A DNA stretch of 64,000 nucleotides from positions 930,001 to 994,000 of the forward strand of contig CAXYMM010000001.1 in the NCBI GenBank assembly GCA_964289745.1, in the 5' to 3' direction. Origin of the DNA: Ekhidna sp964289745. Lineage in GTDB: Bacteria > Bacteroidota > Bacteroidia > Cytophagales > Cyclobacteriaceae. The translations under genes and the position numbers were made by a program. A model generated the notes under the pieces. That model was not told where the DNA came from. It saw nothing but the letters and a program-made list of their open reading frames with translations, and did not search any database. Positions 16,899 to 24,963 of this stretch are shown one piece after another. The number at the start of each line of letters is the position of its first letter. Position 1 is the first letter of the stretch.

Positions 16899-18448
16899 AT
16901 ATCCAATCCAAAACCTTTCTCCTCGCTACCCTCTGCACCGCCGCCATCTTATTCAGTTGTGGGGGCGATGATCCAGTAACTCCTAAAGTAGAAGCCGACT
17001 TTACTCTTACCTTCGGTTCAAAAGGGGCGGTAACCTTTAAAAACGCTTCTAAAAACGCCACCAGCTACGCTTGGGACTTTGGGGATGGAAGCAAATCCAC
17101 GGAAGAAAACCCCACCCATACCTACACGAAAGACAGCACCTATACGGTAAAGCTCACCGCCACGAATGCAGGCGGGTCGGCGGAGAAAACAAGAACGGTG
17201 ACCATCTCCCTAGAAGGAACGAGCACCCAATTAGTGGCAAACTTTACCTTTGTAGTAGACGAAAAAACGGCGGGCAAAGTAACGTTTACCAACACGTCTG
17301 AAGGTGCAACCAGCTACGCTTGGGACTTTGGCGATGGAAACACTTCAAAAGATGAAAACCCCGCCCATACCTACGCGAAGAACGACACCTACACGGTAAA
17401 GCTCACCGCTACGAATGCAGGCGGATCGGATAATACAACGAAAGAGGTGACCATTACCAATACGGGAATTACCTCCATCGACATAGCGGATTTAACCCAA
17501 TTAACTATTCAGGAAAACAGTGCTAAAGGCACCCAGATCGGGGAGGTAACGGCGACCGTAGCCAATACGGATGAAACGCCCGTTTATTCGATTAAAAGCC
17601 AAAACCCAGCGGATGCCATTGCTTTAGAGGGAAATAAAATAGTTGTAAATGATTCCAGCGTATTCGACCACGAGACCAACAAGGAGGTCACAGGCGAGAT
17701 ACAGGGGACAGTAGCAGGTGTGACGGCTGCGGCAGCGTTTACTATTTCCGTAACGAATGATCTTGGTGAAGCAATTAATATTCCAGATGCAGAGTTTAAA
17801 GCTAGATTACTAGATAATATTGTTCATCCTAGCCTTGACGCTAATGGAGATGGGGAAATTTCAGAAGCGGAGGCCCAAGCATATGGATATATTAATGCAA
17901 ATTCTAGAGGCATTAAAGACGCAACTGGCATTGAATATTTTACAAATATTACTGATCTTAATTTAGATAGCAATGACTTAACAGAAATAGATGTTTCTAA
18001 CAACACAGCACTTACTTTCCTTTATTTAGGTGGCAATGACTTAACAGAAATAGATGTTTCTAACAACAAAGCACTTACTTTCCTAAAAATATCTAGCAAC
18101 AAATTAACAGCCATAGATGTTTCTCAAAACACAGCTCTTACTAATCTTGAATTACAGGTCAATAAATTAACAGCCATCGATGTTTCTAACAACACAGTGC
18201 TCACTAAGCTTCTTTTATTCAATAATCAATTAACAACACTGGATGTTTCTCAAAACACTGCGCTTACCAATCTTTCTATAAGTGGCAATAAATTAATGAA
18301 AATAGATCTTTCTAAAAACACGGCACTCATTACTCTTCGAGCAGATCAAAGTCCTGATCTAACGTGTATAAGAGTCAAAGATCCGATGTCTATTCCAGGT
18401 GGATGGCGGAAAGATGCTAAGGCTAGTTATCGAACGGATTGTAATTAA
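16895..18448 (+). CDS. Modular surface lipoprotein: two PKD domains, cadherin-like domain, EF-hand-like loop, leucine-rich repeats
   Basis: 517 residues. The signal peptide ends in a lipobox (ILFSC, Cys22) followed by GGDD, acidic residues typical of surface-exported bacteroidete lipoproteins. Then come PKD domains at ~32-105 and ~113-188, each with SYAWDFGDG, ENPxHTY and YTVKLTATNAGGS. A cadherin-like segment spans ~192-289. A calcium-type loop DANGDGEISEAEA is at 315-327. Six 21-residue leucine-rich repeats with LTxIDVSxNTALTxL lie at ~345-480, before a cysteine-containing cap. Likely adhesion or ligand binding at the cell surface. GC content drops sharply at ~17760, between the cadherin-like and LRR parts. 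Expression probably depends on the TCAAA tract directly upstream. Confidence 0.88.
   Translation: MNIQSKTFLLATLCTAAILFSCGGDDPVTPKVEADFTLTFGSKGAVTFKNASKNATSYAWDFGDGSKSTEENPTHTYTKDSTYTVKLTATNAGGSAEKTRTVTISLEGTSTQLVANFTFVVDEKTAGKVTFTNTSEGATSYAWDFGDGNTSKDENPAHTYAKNDTYTVKLTATNAGGSDNTTKEVTITNTGITSIDIADLTQLTIQENSAKGTQIGEVTATVANTDETPVYSIKSQNPADAIALEGNKIVVNDSSVFDHETNKEVTGEIQGTVAGVTAAAAFTISVTNDLGEAINIPDAEFKARLLDNIVHPSLDANGDGEISEAEAQAYGYINANSRGIKDATGIEYFTNITDLNLDSNDLTEIDVSNNTALTFLYLGGNDLTEIDVSNNKALTFLKISSNKLTAIDVSQNTALTNLELQVNKLTAIDVSNNTVLTKLLLFNNQLTTLDVSQNTALTNLSISGNKLMKIDLSKNTALITLRADQSPDLTCIRVKDPMSIPGGWRKDAKASYRTDCN
17971..18348 (+). repeat. Six 63-bp tandem repeats encoding the LRR array
   Basis: Units start at 17971, 18034, 18097, 18160, 18223 and 18286. 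The first two are nearly identical (AATGACTTAACAGAAATAGA and TGTTTCTAACAAC shared); later ones diverge gradually. In-frame gain or loss by recombination would change LRR number without breaking the protein. Confidence 0.85.
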
Positions 18449-18456
18449 AAATACAA

Positions 18457-18503
18457 AACACTGTTTAAACCCCCGTAAAACGGGGTTTGGGCGGTGTTTT
18501 TTT
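18457..18503 (+). terminator. Rho-independent terminator of the lipoprotein gene
   Basis: TAAACCCCCG-TAAAA-CGGGGTTT forms a strong stem that extends through mismatches to CACTG/CGGTG and is followed by seven Ts. It lies 8 bases after the stop codon. Confidence 0.9.
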
Positions 18504-18529
18504 AGTTTGTTCATGAGTAAATGGAGGAG

Positions 18530-19291
18530 CTATAGTCTCTTTATTTTAAACCCGTAGCTTACGGTATTTTCTACTCGTTTACCAACAGGATAGCTCTTTT
18601 CCATAAAGGATATATTACCCTCAAAATCGATGGTAATGGCAGTGGAGCAGCACGTTCCATATTCAGGAGTTCGAATGCACATAGCAGAGAGTGCTTTCTC
18701 CATTTCGTAGTCCAGGCCTGTATTTGGGAGGTTCTCAGTAGCCGTCTCTGCATTATTCATCATTTCAACTAAATCTTCTAGCTTAAAGTCGCTTTGGATC
18801 AAATACTCAAGGTCTGATTTTGCTTTTTCTACCTTGGGCCAAGGGGAATCCAAAAGGGCATTACTGAGTCCATAAATCCCAAAACCAAGATCGTACGAAT
18901 CTTGGCTGTAATTACTTGTGTAAGCTAATTCCTCATCCAAAACGATAAGATTGAACCCCTTGTATCGATGGCCCTCCTGATATACGGATCGAACATATTC
19001 ACTGGGACTTTTGCTACCGATCAGAAAATTTGTTGGTAAGACTCCTCTCGTTTTTGCGTTGGGTTTAATGTTTTTCATATCCCGGTAGTTGGTAACCGCT
19101 GCAAAACGTCCGTTTTTATTAATCCCCATCCAAGTACCCATTGCTACTAAGTCTCTACCGCCCAATACATCTTGATGGTCTTCCCACCATGCTGCGGCGC
19201 TCGTAGCGCGATTATAAAATTCATCTCTATTGGCAGCTAAAATGAATCGGTATTTCGGATGTGCATTAAAAGCAAAAGTAATCAGGCACAT
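18530..19291 (-). CDS. NRDE / TANGO2 family protein
   Basis: 253 residues beginning MCLITFAFNAHPKYRFILAA, then NRDEFYNRAT, the defining NRDE motif. Further family features are LGGRDLVAMGTWMGINKNGR and AAVTNYRD near residues 45-70, with GYFGL-type and TCCSTAI segments near the C-terminus. The N-terminal cysteine after Met1 resembles Ntn hydrolase nucleophiles. Human TANGO2 is linked to lipid and haem handling; the bacterial function is not settled. It is transcribed alone from the spacer at 19.3-19.7 kb and converges on the lipoprotein terminator. Confidence 0.9.
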   Translation of the reverse strand: MCLITFAFNAHPKYRFILAANRDEFYNRATSAAAWWEDHQDVLGGRDLVAMGTWMGINKNGRFAAVTNYRDMKNIKPNAKTRGVLPTNFLIGSKSPSEYVRSVYQEGHRYKGFNLIVLDEELAYTSNYSQDSYDLGFGIYGLSNALLDSPWPKVEKAKSDLEYLIQSDFKLEDLVEMMNNAETATENLPNTGLDYEMEKALSAMCIRTPEYGTCCSTAITIDFEGNISFMEKSYPVGKRVENTVSYGFKIKRL

Positions 19292-19672
19292 AGGGTTTGC
19301 TATTTGAGCTAAAATAAAAAAACAACTTTCAAGTTATGGGTTGGCTGATTGACGTGAAACTTATGGGTGAAGGGTATTTGCGTGAATGCGGTGATTTTGG
19401 AAAAGATTCCTGATTTAAATCTGTTAAAGGACCTAACCTCATTTTTTTAAATCTGTCTTGATGACTGCTGCCTTGATTAGGATAGACAGACAAGTACTTC
19501 CTTCTTTTCATTTTGGAAACGTGTAGATGCAACGCTTTAGTTCTCCTTTGATTTTATTGAAATTTTATAATAATTTTAATAAATATAAAAAATTTACAAA
19601 AAGCTTATATGAAACTAAAGAATTTAAATTATTTAGAATAATGGGTAATTATTGTCAAAAAATTAACAAGAC
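19292..19672. other. Spacer with no gene seen
   Basis: 381 AT-rich bases between two left-going genes. A 67-codon minus frame at 19329-19532 is rich in Ser and Pro and looks like antisense noise. A 24-codon plus frame (MGWLIDVKLMGEGY) near 19335 is unrecognised. Nothing can be annotated. Confidence 0.4.
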
Positions 19673-20392
19673 TTAGCTAAGGTTTAACTTACGCAAATAC
19701 AGCTGAATGGTGTTTTCCAGCCCAAAATAAAGGGCATCACATACTAAGGCATGTCCTATTGACACCTCCTCCAAATAGGGAATTTGTTGCTTCAGAAATT
19801 TCAGGTTTGTTAGGTCCAGATCATGCCCGGCATTGAGGCCAAGACCCATTTCATACGCATGATCAGAAGTTTTTTTATAGTCAATTATGGCTGCAAAAGG
19901 GTCTTGGGGAAAAGCAGCGGCATACCTCTCGGTATAAAGCTCCACACGATCTGTTTCACACTTTTTCGCACCATCTATCTGCGCATTGCATGGTTCAATA
20001 AAAATAGAAGTGCGAACGCCCCAGGATTTTATCTGAGCGATAACATCGCTAAGCAATTGCTCATTTTTAAGGGTATCCCATCCTGCATTAGAAGTCAATA
20101 CCTCTGGAGAATCAGGCACCAAAGTAGCTTGTGTGGGACGTACCTCTTCTATTATTTTCATGAATCGATCGTCTGGATACCCTTCTATATTGAATTCAGT
20201 GGTGACTACCTCCTTCAATTCATAAACATCTTTTCTTGTAATATGTCGCTCATCCGGTCTTGGGTGAATAGTGATCCCTTGTGCTCCAAATCGCTCACAA
20301 TCTTTTGCTACTTGCATCAAGTTGGGGTTGTCGCCTCCTCTTGCATTTCGCAGGGTGGCGAACTTGTTTATGTTAACACTTAGTTGAGTCAT
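19673..20392 (-). CDS. pdxJ: Pyridoxine 5'-phosphate synthase PdxJ
   Basis: 239 residues from ATG 20392 (MTQLSVNINKFATLRNARGG); a TTG two codons earlier is less likely. Family motifs are VNINKFATLRNARGGDNPN, GITIHPRPDERHI, ATLVPDSPEVLTSNAGWD, VRTSIFIEP, LNAGHDLDLTNL and VSIGHALVCDALYFGLE. PdxJ condenses 3-amino-2-oxopropyl phosphate with 1-deoxyxylulose 5-phosphate to make pyridoxine 5'-phosphate in the DXP-dependent vitamin B6 route. In many Bacteroidota pdxJ neighbours the cvpA/CBS/nadK/bamA run, as here, though it reads in the opposite direction. Confidence 0.96.
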   Translation of the reverse strand: MTQLSVNINKFATLRNARGGDNPNLMQVAKDCERFGAQGITIHPRPDERHITRKDVYELKEVVTTEFNIEGYPDDRFMKIIEEVRPTQATLVPDSPEVLTSNAGWDTLKNEQLLSDVIAQIKSWGVRTSIFIEPCNAQIDGAKKCETDRVELYTERYAAAFPQDPFAAIIDYKKTSDHAYEMGLGLNAGHDLDLTNLKFLKQQIPYLEEVSIGHALVCDALYFGLENTIQLYLRKLNLS

Positions 20393-20445
20393 GACCAAAG
20401 AATGATTTTTTTTGCAAATTTGTTTACATTATAAATAAAAATAAG

Positions 20446-20895
20446 ATGAGCTTAAAATTGACAGTAGAATCAGAAATAAAAACAGCGATGCTCAACAAAG
20501 ATAAAGATCGCCTCAGGGCCTTAAGAGCAATTAAATCTCAAATACTACTAGCAGAAACAGAAAAGGGGGGTGGCAGTGACCTCAGCGAAGATGCCGAGAT
20601 GAAGCTTCTGACAAAAGCAGCTAAACAGCGAAGAGAGTCTATTATGGTATTCGAAGAGCAAGCCCGTAACGATTTGGCGGCTACTGAAAAATCTGAGCTT
20701 GAAGTCATTGAGAGCTTTCTACCTAAACAACTCTCGGAGCAGGAAATCGAAGAAGTGGTTAAAGCAGTAATTGCCAGGGTAAGTGCCACAGGAAAACAAG
20801 ATATGGGCAAGGTAATGGGTGTCGCTACTAAAGAATTGACGGGTAGGGCTGATGGCAAAATCATTTCTTCAATTGCGCAGAAACTCCTAAGCTGA
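20446..20895 (+). CDS. GatB/YqeY domain protein
   Basis: 149 residues, all alpha-helical YqeY fold: MSLKLTVESEIKTAMLNKDK, RLRALRAIKSQIL, ESIMVFEEQARNDLAATEKSE, and EVIESFLPKQLSEQEIEE, ending TGRADGKIISSIAQKLL. The domain equals the tail of the amidotransferase subunit GatB, which contacts tRNA, but free-standing YqeY proteins have no established role. First gene of a rightward run to 28.7 kb. The next gene starts one base after its stop. Confidence 0.9.
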   Translation: MSLKLTVESEIKTAMLNKDKDRLRALRAIKSQILLAETEKGGGSDLSEDAEMKLLTKAAKQRRESIMVFEEQARNDLAATEKSELEVIESFLPKQLSEQEIEEVVKAVIARVSATGKQDMGKVMGVATKELTGRADGKIISSIAQKLLS

Positions 20896-20896
20896 T

Positions 20897-21445
20897 TTGA
20901 ACACATTCGACATTTTAATATTGGTTCTATTGCTGTTTGGTGCAATAAAGGGCTATGCCAATGGATTGATAATTGAGTTTTTCTCTCTTCTTGCCTTCTT
21001 CATGGGTCTTTTCTTTGCCTTAAAATTGACTATACCCGTATCCGAATGGCTCATTGGTAAAACAGATTATTTTGAAGTTTTTGCAATTTTGATTTTTATC
21101 GGACTCTTTTTATTGCTTTCATTTCTAATTAAGATGAGTGCCCGATTATTAAAAAATGCTGTTGACATCACCCCATTTGGCATCCTTGATAATGTGGCCG
21201 GAGCCATTGCAGGAAGCTTCAAAGTAGGCTTCATTCTTAGCACCCTTCTATGGGTTTTTTCATCAGTCGGAATAGATTTCCATGACTTTTATGCAACGAA
21301 TAGCGTAATTTTTCCCTATATATTTGAAGTTGCACCCGCTGTATTCGATGTTCTTGGTTATGTCATTCCAATGATGCGAGATTTAATTGACTCGATGGAT
21401 AAAATTCCAAACAAGAAAAACACGCATATTGCCCTTTTAATTTAA
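20897..21445 (+). CDS. CvpA family inner-membrane protein
   Basis: 182 residues with four hydrophobic segments (TFDILILVLLLFGAIKGY; FFSLLAFFMGLFFALKL; FEVFAILIFIGLFLLLSFL; AGSFKVGFILSTLLWVF) and the family's conserved GAIKGYANGLI and DNVAGAIAG. CvpA is linked to envelope homeostasis and colicin V export in enterics. The start is a TTG one base after the yqeY stop, implying coupled translation. Confidence 0.88.
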   Translation: MNTFDILILVLLLFGAIKGYANGLIIEFFSLLAFFMGLFFALKLTIPVSEWLIGKTDYFEVFAILIFIGLFLLLSFLIKMSARLLKNAVDITPFGILDNVAGAIAGSFKVGFILSTLLWVFSSVGIDFHDFYATNSVIFPYIFEVAPAVFDVLGYVIPMMRDLIDSMDKIPNKKNTHIALLI

Positions 21446-21454
21446 AGTAGGAAA

Positions 21455-22120
21455 ATGATTGCAGAACAATTAATTAATTACATGATACCTTCTCTTAAAA
21501 CAGGAGATGAAATAACACGGGCAAAACAATGGATGGATGAGTTTAGAGTGAAGCAATTGCCCGTAGTAGAAAATCAAAAATTATTGGGTTTCATTTCAGA
21601 AGACTTGCTTTTTGACTTGGACATTATGCACGCAAGTGTTGGTGAATACCCTTTAATTGGGAAAGGCTGTTTTGTAGCACCGAATATCCACTATTATGAT
21701 ATTATCCAAATTCGGAGCAAGTACGAGATGGAAATGGTTGCCGTACTGGATTATGAGGAATTTTTTAAAGGTGTCGTTTTGGTTTCGGATGTGCTCAACG
21801 AGTTTGCCAATACGGCTATTGTAAATGCAGAGGGAGCAATCATTACCCTAAAAAGCAGACTAAATGATTATTCGCTCTCAGAAATATCAAGAATTGTTGA
21901 AATGAATGAATCCATCATTCTCGGGGCAAATGTGAAACCAGTTAAAGAAGACCCCTCTTTAGTTGAAGTAGTACTCCGACTAAACCACCGGTCGGTTAAT
22001 CAAATAGCCTCTGGCCTCTCCAAAAGTGGCTACACCGTTACCTCATCTTTTCACATGGAAGACCATTCATTCGATGAAAAAGATCGATACGGTCTATTAA
22101 TGAAATATTTAAATCCGTGA
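21455..22120 (+). CDS. CBS domain protein
   Basis: 221 residues with a pair of CBS motifs in the first ~125 residues (LINYMIPSLKTGDEITRAKQ; VKQLPVVENQKLLGFISEDL; HYYDIIQIRSKYEMEMVAVL). An ACT-like or regulatory C-terminal part follows, with ISRIVEMNESIILGANVKP. CBS pairs bind adenosyl ligands, so this is probably a small energy or nucleotide sensor. It overlaps nadK by four bases (GTGA), a placement common in Bacteroidota, suggesting joint regulation of NAD kinase. Confidence 0.88.
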   Translation: MIAEQLINYMIPSLKTGDEITRAKQWMDEFRVKQLPVVENQKLLGFISEDLLFDLDIMHASVGEYPLIGKGCFVAPNIHYYDIIQIRSKYEMEMVAVLDYEEFFKGVVLVSDVLNEFANTAIVNAEGAIITLKSRLNDYSLSEISRIVEMNESIILGANVKPVKEDPSLVEVVLRLNHRSVNQIASGLSKSGYTVTSSFHMEDHSFDEKDRYGLLMKYLNP

Positions 22121-22983
22121 AAAAAATTGTAATTCATGGTCTTGCTATCAACGAGGACTCTGAAAAATTCGTAATCCAAATTAAAGACAGGCTGGCAAAC
22201 GAAAGTTGCCAAGTTTTCTACTCATCCCTTTTTAAAGAAAGAAACCCACATCTGACAGACGATAACAACATTATAGTTAGCGATGTAAATGACCAATACG
22301 ATAGTGTTTTTTCGATAGGTGGAGACGGGACATTTCTGGAGTCATTATTGCTAGTTGGAAAATCAGAAGTACCTATACTCGGGATAAACATGGGCAGGCT
22401 CGGCTTTCTTGCCTCCATCGCTAAAGATTACCTAAAAGAAGCACTATTTCTATTGTTCAAAGGAGAATATCAGATTGAAAAACGATCACTCGTTGCGATT
22501 GAATCGGATCTAACCCTTTTTAATGGCAAATGTTTCGCTATAAACGAGTTTGCAATTCTTCGTAAAGACCTCTCTTCCATGATCATGATTAAAAGCTATA
22601 TCAATGATCAATACCTAAATACCTACTGGGCTGACGGACTCATGGTATCTACTCCGACAGGCTCTACGGGTTATTCGCTAAGCTGCGGAGGCCCGTTAAT
22701 GATGCCTGACGCAAAAGATTTTGTAATTACGCCTGTAAGCCCACACAACTTGAATGTAAGGCCACTCATCATTAGTGATGATTCTATTTTAAGGTTTCAG
22801 ATTGCCACCAGAGACAGAAAGTATTTAATATCGCTCGATTCAAGATCTGAAACAATAGAAAATGATATTGAAATCGTTATAAAAAAAGCCGATTTCTATG
22901 GTAGATTAATTCGTATTGAGGGCATTAACTTCCCAGATACCATACGAAATAAGTTGGGTTGGGGGTTTGATAAACGGAATTAA
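22117..22983 (+). CDS. nadK: NAD kinase
   Basis: 288 residues from a GTG start that overlaps the CBS gene stop. Motifs: SIGGDGTFLESLLLVG (GGDG 68-71, catalytic Asp), LGINMGRLGFLA, VSTPTGSTGYSLSCGGP and ITPVSPHNLNVRPLII. It phosphorylates NAD to NADP in the cytoplasm using ATP. The translational overlap with the CBS protein ties its expression to that gene. Confidence 0.96.
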   Translation: MKKIVIHGLAINEDSEKFVIQIKDRLANESCQVFYSSLFKERNPHLTDDNNIIVSDVNDQYDSVFSIGGDGTFLESLLLVGKSEVPILGINMGRLGFLASIAKDYLKEALFLLFKGEYQIEKRSLVAIESDLTLFNGKCFAINEFAILRKDLSSMIMIKSYINDQYLNTYWADGLMVSTPTGSTGYSLSCGGPLMMPDAKDFVITPVSPHNLNVRPLIISDDSILRFQIATRDRKYLISLDSRSETIENDIEIVIKKADFYGRLIRIEGINFPDTIRNKLGWGFDKRN

Positions 22984-23135
22984 ACGGTTTTATCGAAAAA
23001 AACCCACATATGGTAACTCGATAATGCATTTGATTTTATTTCATAAAAACAACACTTGCAAAAATTAATATTTGACTCTAATGTAAAAGCAATAAAGTAT
23101 ATAGCTTACTTTTGAAATAGGAAGAGTATAATCAA

Positions 23136-23456
23136 ATGAAGTATAAACGCTTATTTATCATTTTTCTATCTGTTCTAATAATGGGATTGTCGGATCTAGC
23201 CAATGCCCTAGGAAGTAGATGCCGAAGCAAAAATTCGACTGGCAGAATACATCTCTATGGAAGAAGCCAACCGTGTTGGCTTAATGGGGCTTCAATAAAT
23301 GCGGGTAATTACTTAGGTGATTTTTCAGTACATCCATCGAATGAGCAAGACGACCTGTTTAGAAATTTTAAAAATCTGAGCTTTAGCAACGATATCAAAG
23401 AGTTTCAAATAGGACTTGAGGATTATTTATTTCCTAAAAATCTTGGATCAAGCTAA
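23136..23456 (+). CDS. Doubtful small secreted ORF, possibly frame-disrupted
   Basis: 106 codons between nadK and the DUF6089 gene. The first 25 residues make a good signal peptide (YKRLFIIFLSVLIMGLSDLANA). The middle is Ser/Arg/Asn-rich and looks out of frame, whereas the +1 frame over 23212-23295 reads naturally (VDAEAKIRLAEYISMEEANR) and then stops. The last 50 residues (NAGNYLGDFSVHPSNEQDD, LFRNFKNLSF) look natural again in the annotated frame. It may be a small secreted protein damaged by two compensating indels, or an intact unknown. Confidence 0.4.
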   Translation: MKYKRLFIIFLSVLIMGLSDLANALGSRCRSKNSTGRIHLYGRSQPCWLNGASINAGNYLGDFSVHPSNEQDDLFRNFKNLSFSNDIKEFQIGLEDYLFPKNLGSS

Positions 23457-23472
23457 ATACCGATAAACAGAT

Positions 23473-24159
23473 TTGAGGTCTTTCATCTATAGTTTATTGC
23501 TCTCTACGACCTTAGTTGGTTCAGCTCAATTCATGGAATTTGGGGGAGGTTTGGGTTTGATGAATTATTCGGGAGACCTAGTGAGAGGATTCAGCTTTTC
23601 TACGAGTGCCATTGGTGGGACTGCTTTTTACCGTATGAATTTCTCTGAAATATTTACACTCCGACTTGGTCTGACAATAGGATCAGTACGAGGATCGGAG
23701 ATACCCATTGATGCATTTGCAGTTCAGCGAAGTCAGTCTTTCAACGCAAACCTTACTGAACTAAGTGCTGTTTTTGAATATCATTTTCTGGATTTTAAGT
23801 CAGCAGACTCACCCGTAAACTATTCGCCTTACCTCATGGGAGGAATAGGTGTGATGAGCTATGATGCCCCTACAAATGAAACGGTGGGGCAATATCAAAT
23901 AGTTTTTCCAATGGGCGTGGGGTTTAAATATCTTTTTAAAAAAAAATATACGTTAGGAATAGAGGTTGGAGCCCGAAAAACTTTTTTTGACTATATAGAT
24001 GGAATATCGGACGCTGACCAGACAATAAAAGACTATCAATATGGAAATCCAAAAGACGATGATTGGTATTTTTTCTCTGGACTTAGCTTTAGTATTATTC
24101 TATTTAATATTCCTTGCCCATTTCCACACAAACCCAATCAATCCATCCTCGCTCGTTAA
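23473..24159 (+). CDS. DUF6089 family outer-membrane beta-barrel protein
   Basis: 228 residues with a signal peptide (FIYSLLLSTTLVGSAQ) followed by FMEFGGGLGLMNYSGDL, the hallmark opening of DUF6089 barrels, then amphipathic strands with a KSADSPVNYSPYLMGGIG turn. Starts at TTG 23473. The function is unknown, but in Bacteroidota it sits between nadK and uppS/bamA as here, suggesting a link to outer-membrane assembly. Confidence 0.88.
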   Translation: MRSFIYSLLLSTTLVGSAQFMEFGGGLGLMNYSGDLVRGFSFSTSAIGGTAFYRMNFSEIFTLRLGLTIGSVRGSEIPIDAFAVQRSQSFNANLTELSAVFEYHFLDFKSADSPVNYSPYLMGGIGVMSYDAPTNETVGQYQIVFPMGVGFKYLFKKKYTLGIEVGARKTFFDYIDGISDADQTIKDYQYGNPKDDDWYFFSGLSFSIILFNIPCPFPHKPNQSILAR

Positions 24160-24213
24160 TAGAAGTTAAATAGCTGGCATCCATTCCCTTTAACCAAAAA
24201 AAGAATCATTTTT

Positions 24214-24963
24214 GTGTCCTTTTTGAAAAATCTGTTGCCCGAGCTAAAAAATCATATTGACCTAGAAAATATCCCTAGCCACATTGCTGTGATTATGGAT
24301 GGGAATGGAAGGTGGGCAAAAAAACAGGGAGTAGAGAGACTGTACGGTCATCAAAATGCGATAGAAGCAATACGAAATGTAACCGAAGGAAGTGCTGAAT
24401 TAGGTGTAGATTTTCTTTCATTATTTACTTTTTCTACAGAAAATTGGGATCGCCCCAAATTAGAGGTGGAGGGTTTGATGGGTCTTCTTGTGAATACAAT
24501 AAAAAAGAGGCTTAAAACGCTGCAAGAAAACAATATTAAATTGGCTGCAATTGGTGCAATTGACAACCTACCTTCAAAAACCCAAAAAACACTTCAAGAA
24601 GCCATCCATTCTACCCGACAAAATACGGGAATGGAGCTGATCCTTGCGATAAATTATAGTGGCAAATGGGACTTGATACAAGCCATGAATAAGTTAGTTC
24701 ATGAAGCTAAGACAGATTTAGATATCGCAAGTCTTGAAAGTAGACTTAGCACATATGGAATACCTGACCCAGAGCTACTTATTAGAACAAGCGGTGAGAT
24801 GCGAATAAGCAATTTTATGCTTTGGCAAATAGCCTATACCGAACTATTCTTTACCGACGTATTATGGCCGGATTTCAGAAAAGAGCATTTGTACGAAGCC
24901 ATAATATCCTATCAAAAAAGAGAACGCAGATTCGGAAAAACAAGTGATCAAGTGAGCATATGA
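24214..24963 (+). CDS. uppS: Isoprenyl transferase (undecaprenyl diphosphate synthase)
   Basis: 249 residues from a GTG start. The signature HIAVIMDGNGRWAKKQG holds the catalytic Asp29. FTFSTENWDRP, LAINYSGKWDL and LLIRTSGEMRISNFMLWQ match cis-prenyltransferases. It makes the C55 lipid carrier used for peptidoglycan and LPS O-antigen assembly. It overlaps bamA by four bases. Confidence 0.95.
   Translation: MSFLKNLLPELKNHIDLENIPSHIAVIMDGNGRWAKKQGVERLYGHQNAIEAIRNVTEGSAELGVDFLSLFTFSTENWDRPKLEVEGLMGLLVNTIKKRLKTLQENNIKLAAIGAIDNLPSKTQKTLQEAIHSTRQNTGMELILAINYSGKWDLIQAMNKLVHEAKTDLDIASLESRLSTYGIPDPELLIRTSGEMRISNFMLWQIAYTELFFTDVLWPDFRKEHLYEAIISYQKRERRFGKTSDQVSI

Noticed and set aside
16675..16971. Second long ORF through the TCAAA tract
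   Set aside because: It is open only because the repeat has no stop in any frame; it lacks a sensible start and runs antiphase into the lipoprotein gene.
19823..20383. 186-codon plus-strand ORF
   Set aside because: Antisense to pdxJ, whose motifs are unmistakable.
20897..21445. Two separate transcripts for yqeY and cvpA
   Set aside because: The stop and TTG start are one base apart, so coupled translation is more likely.
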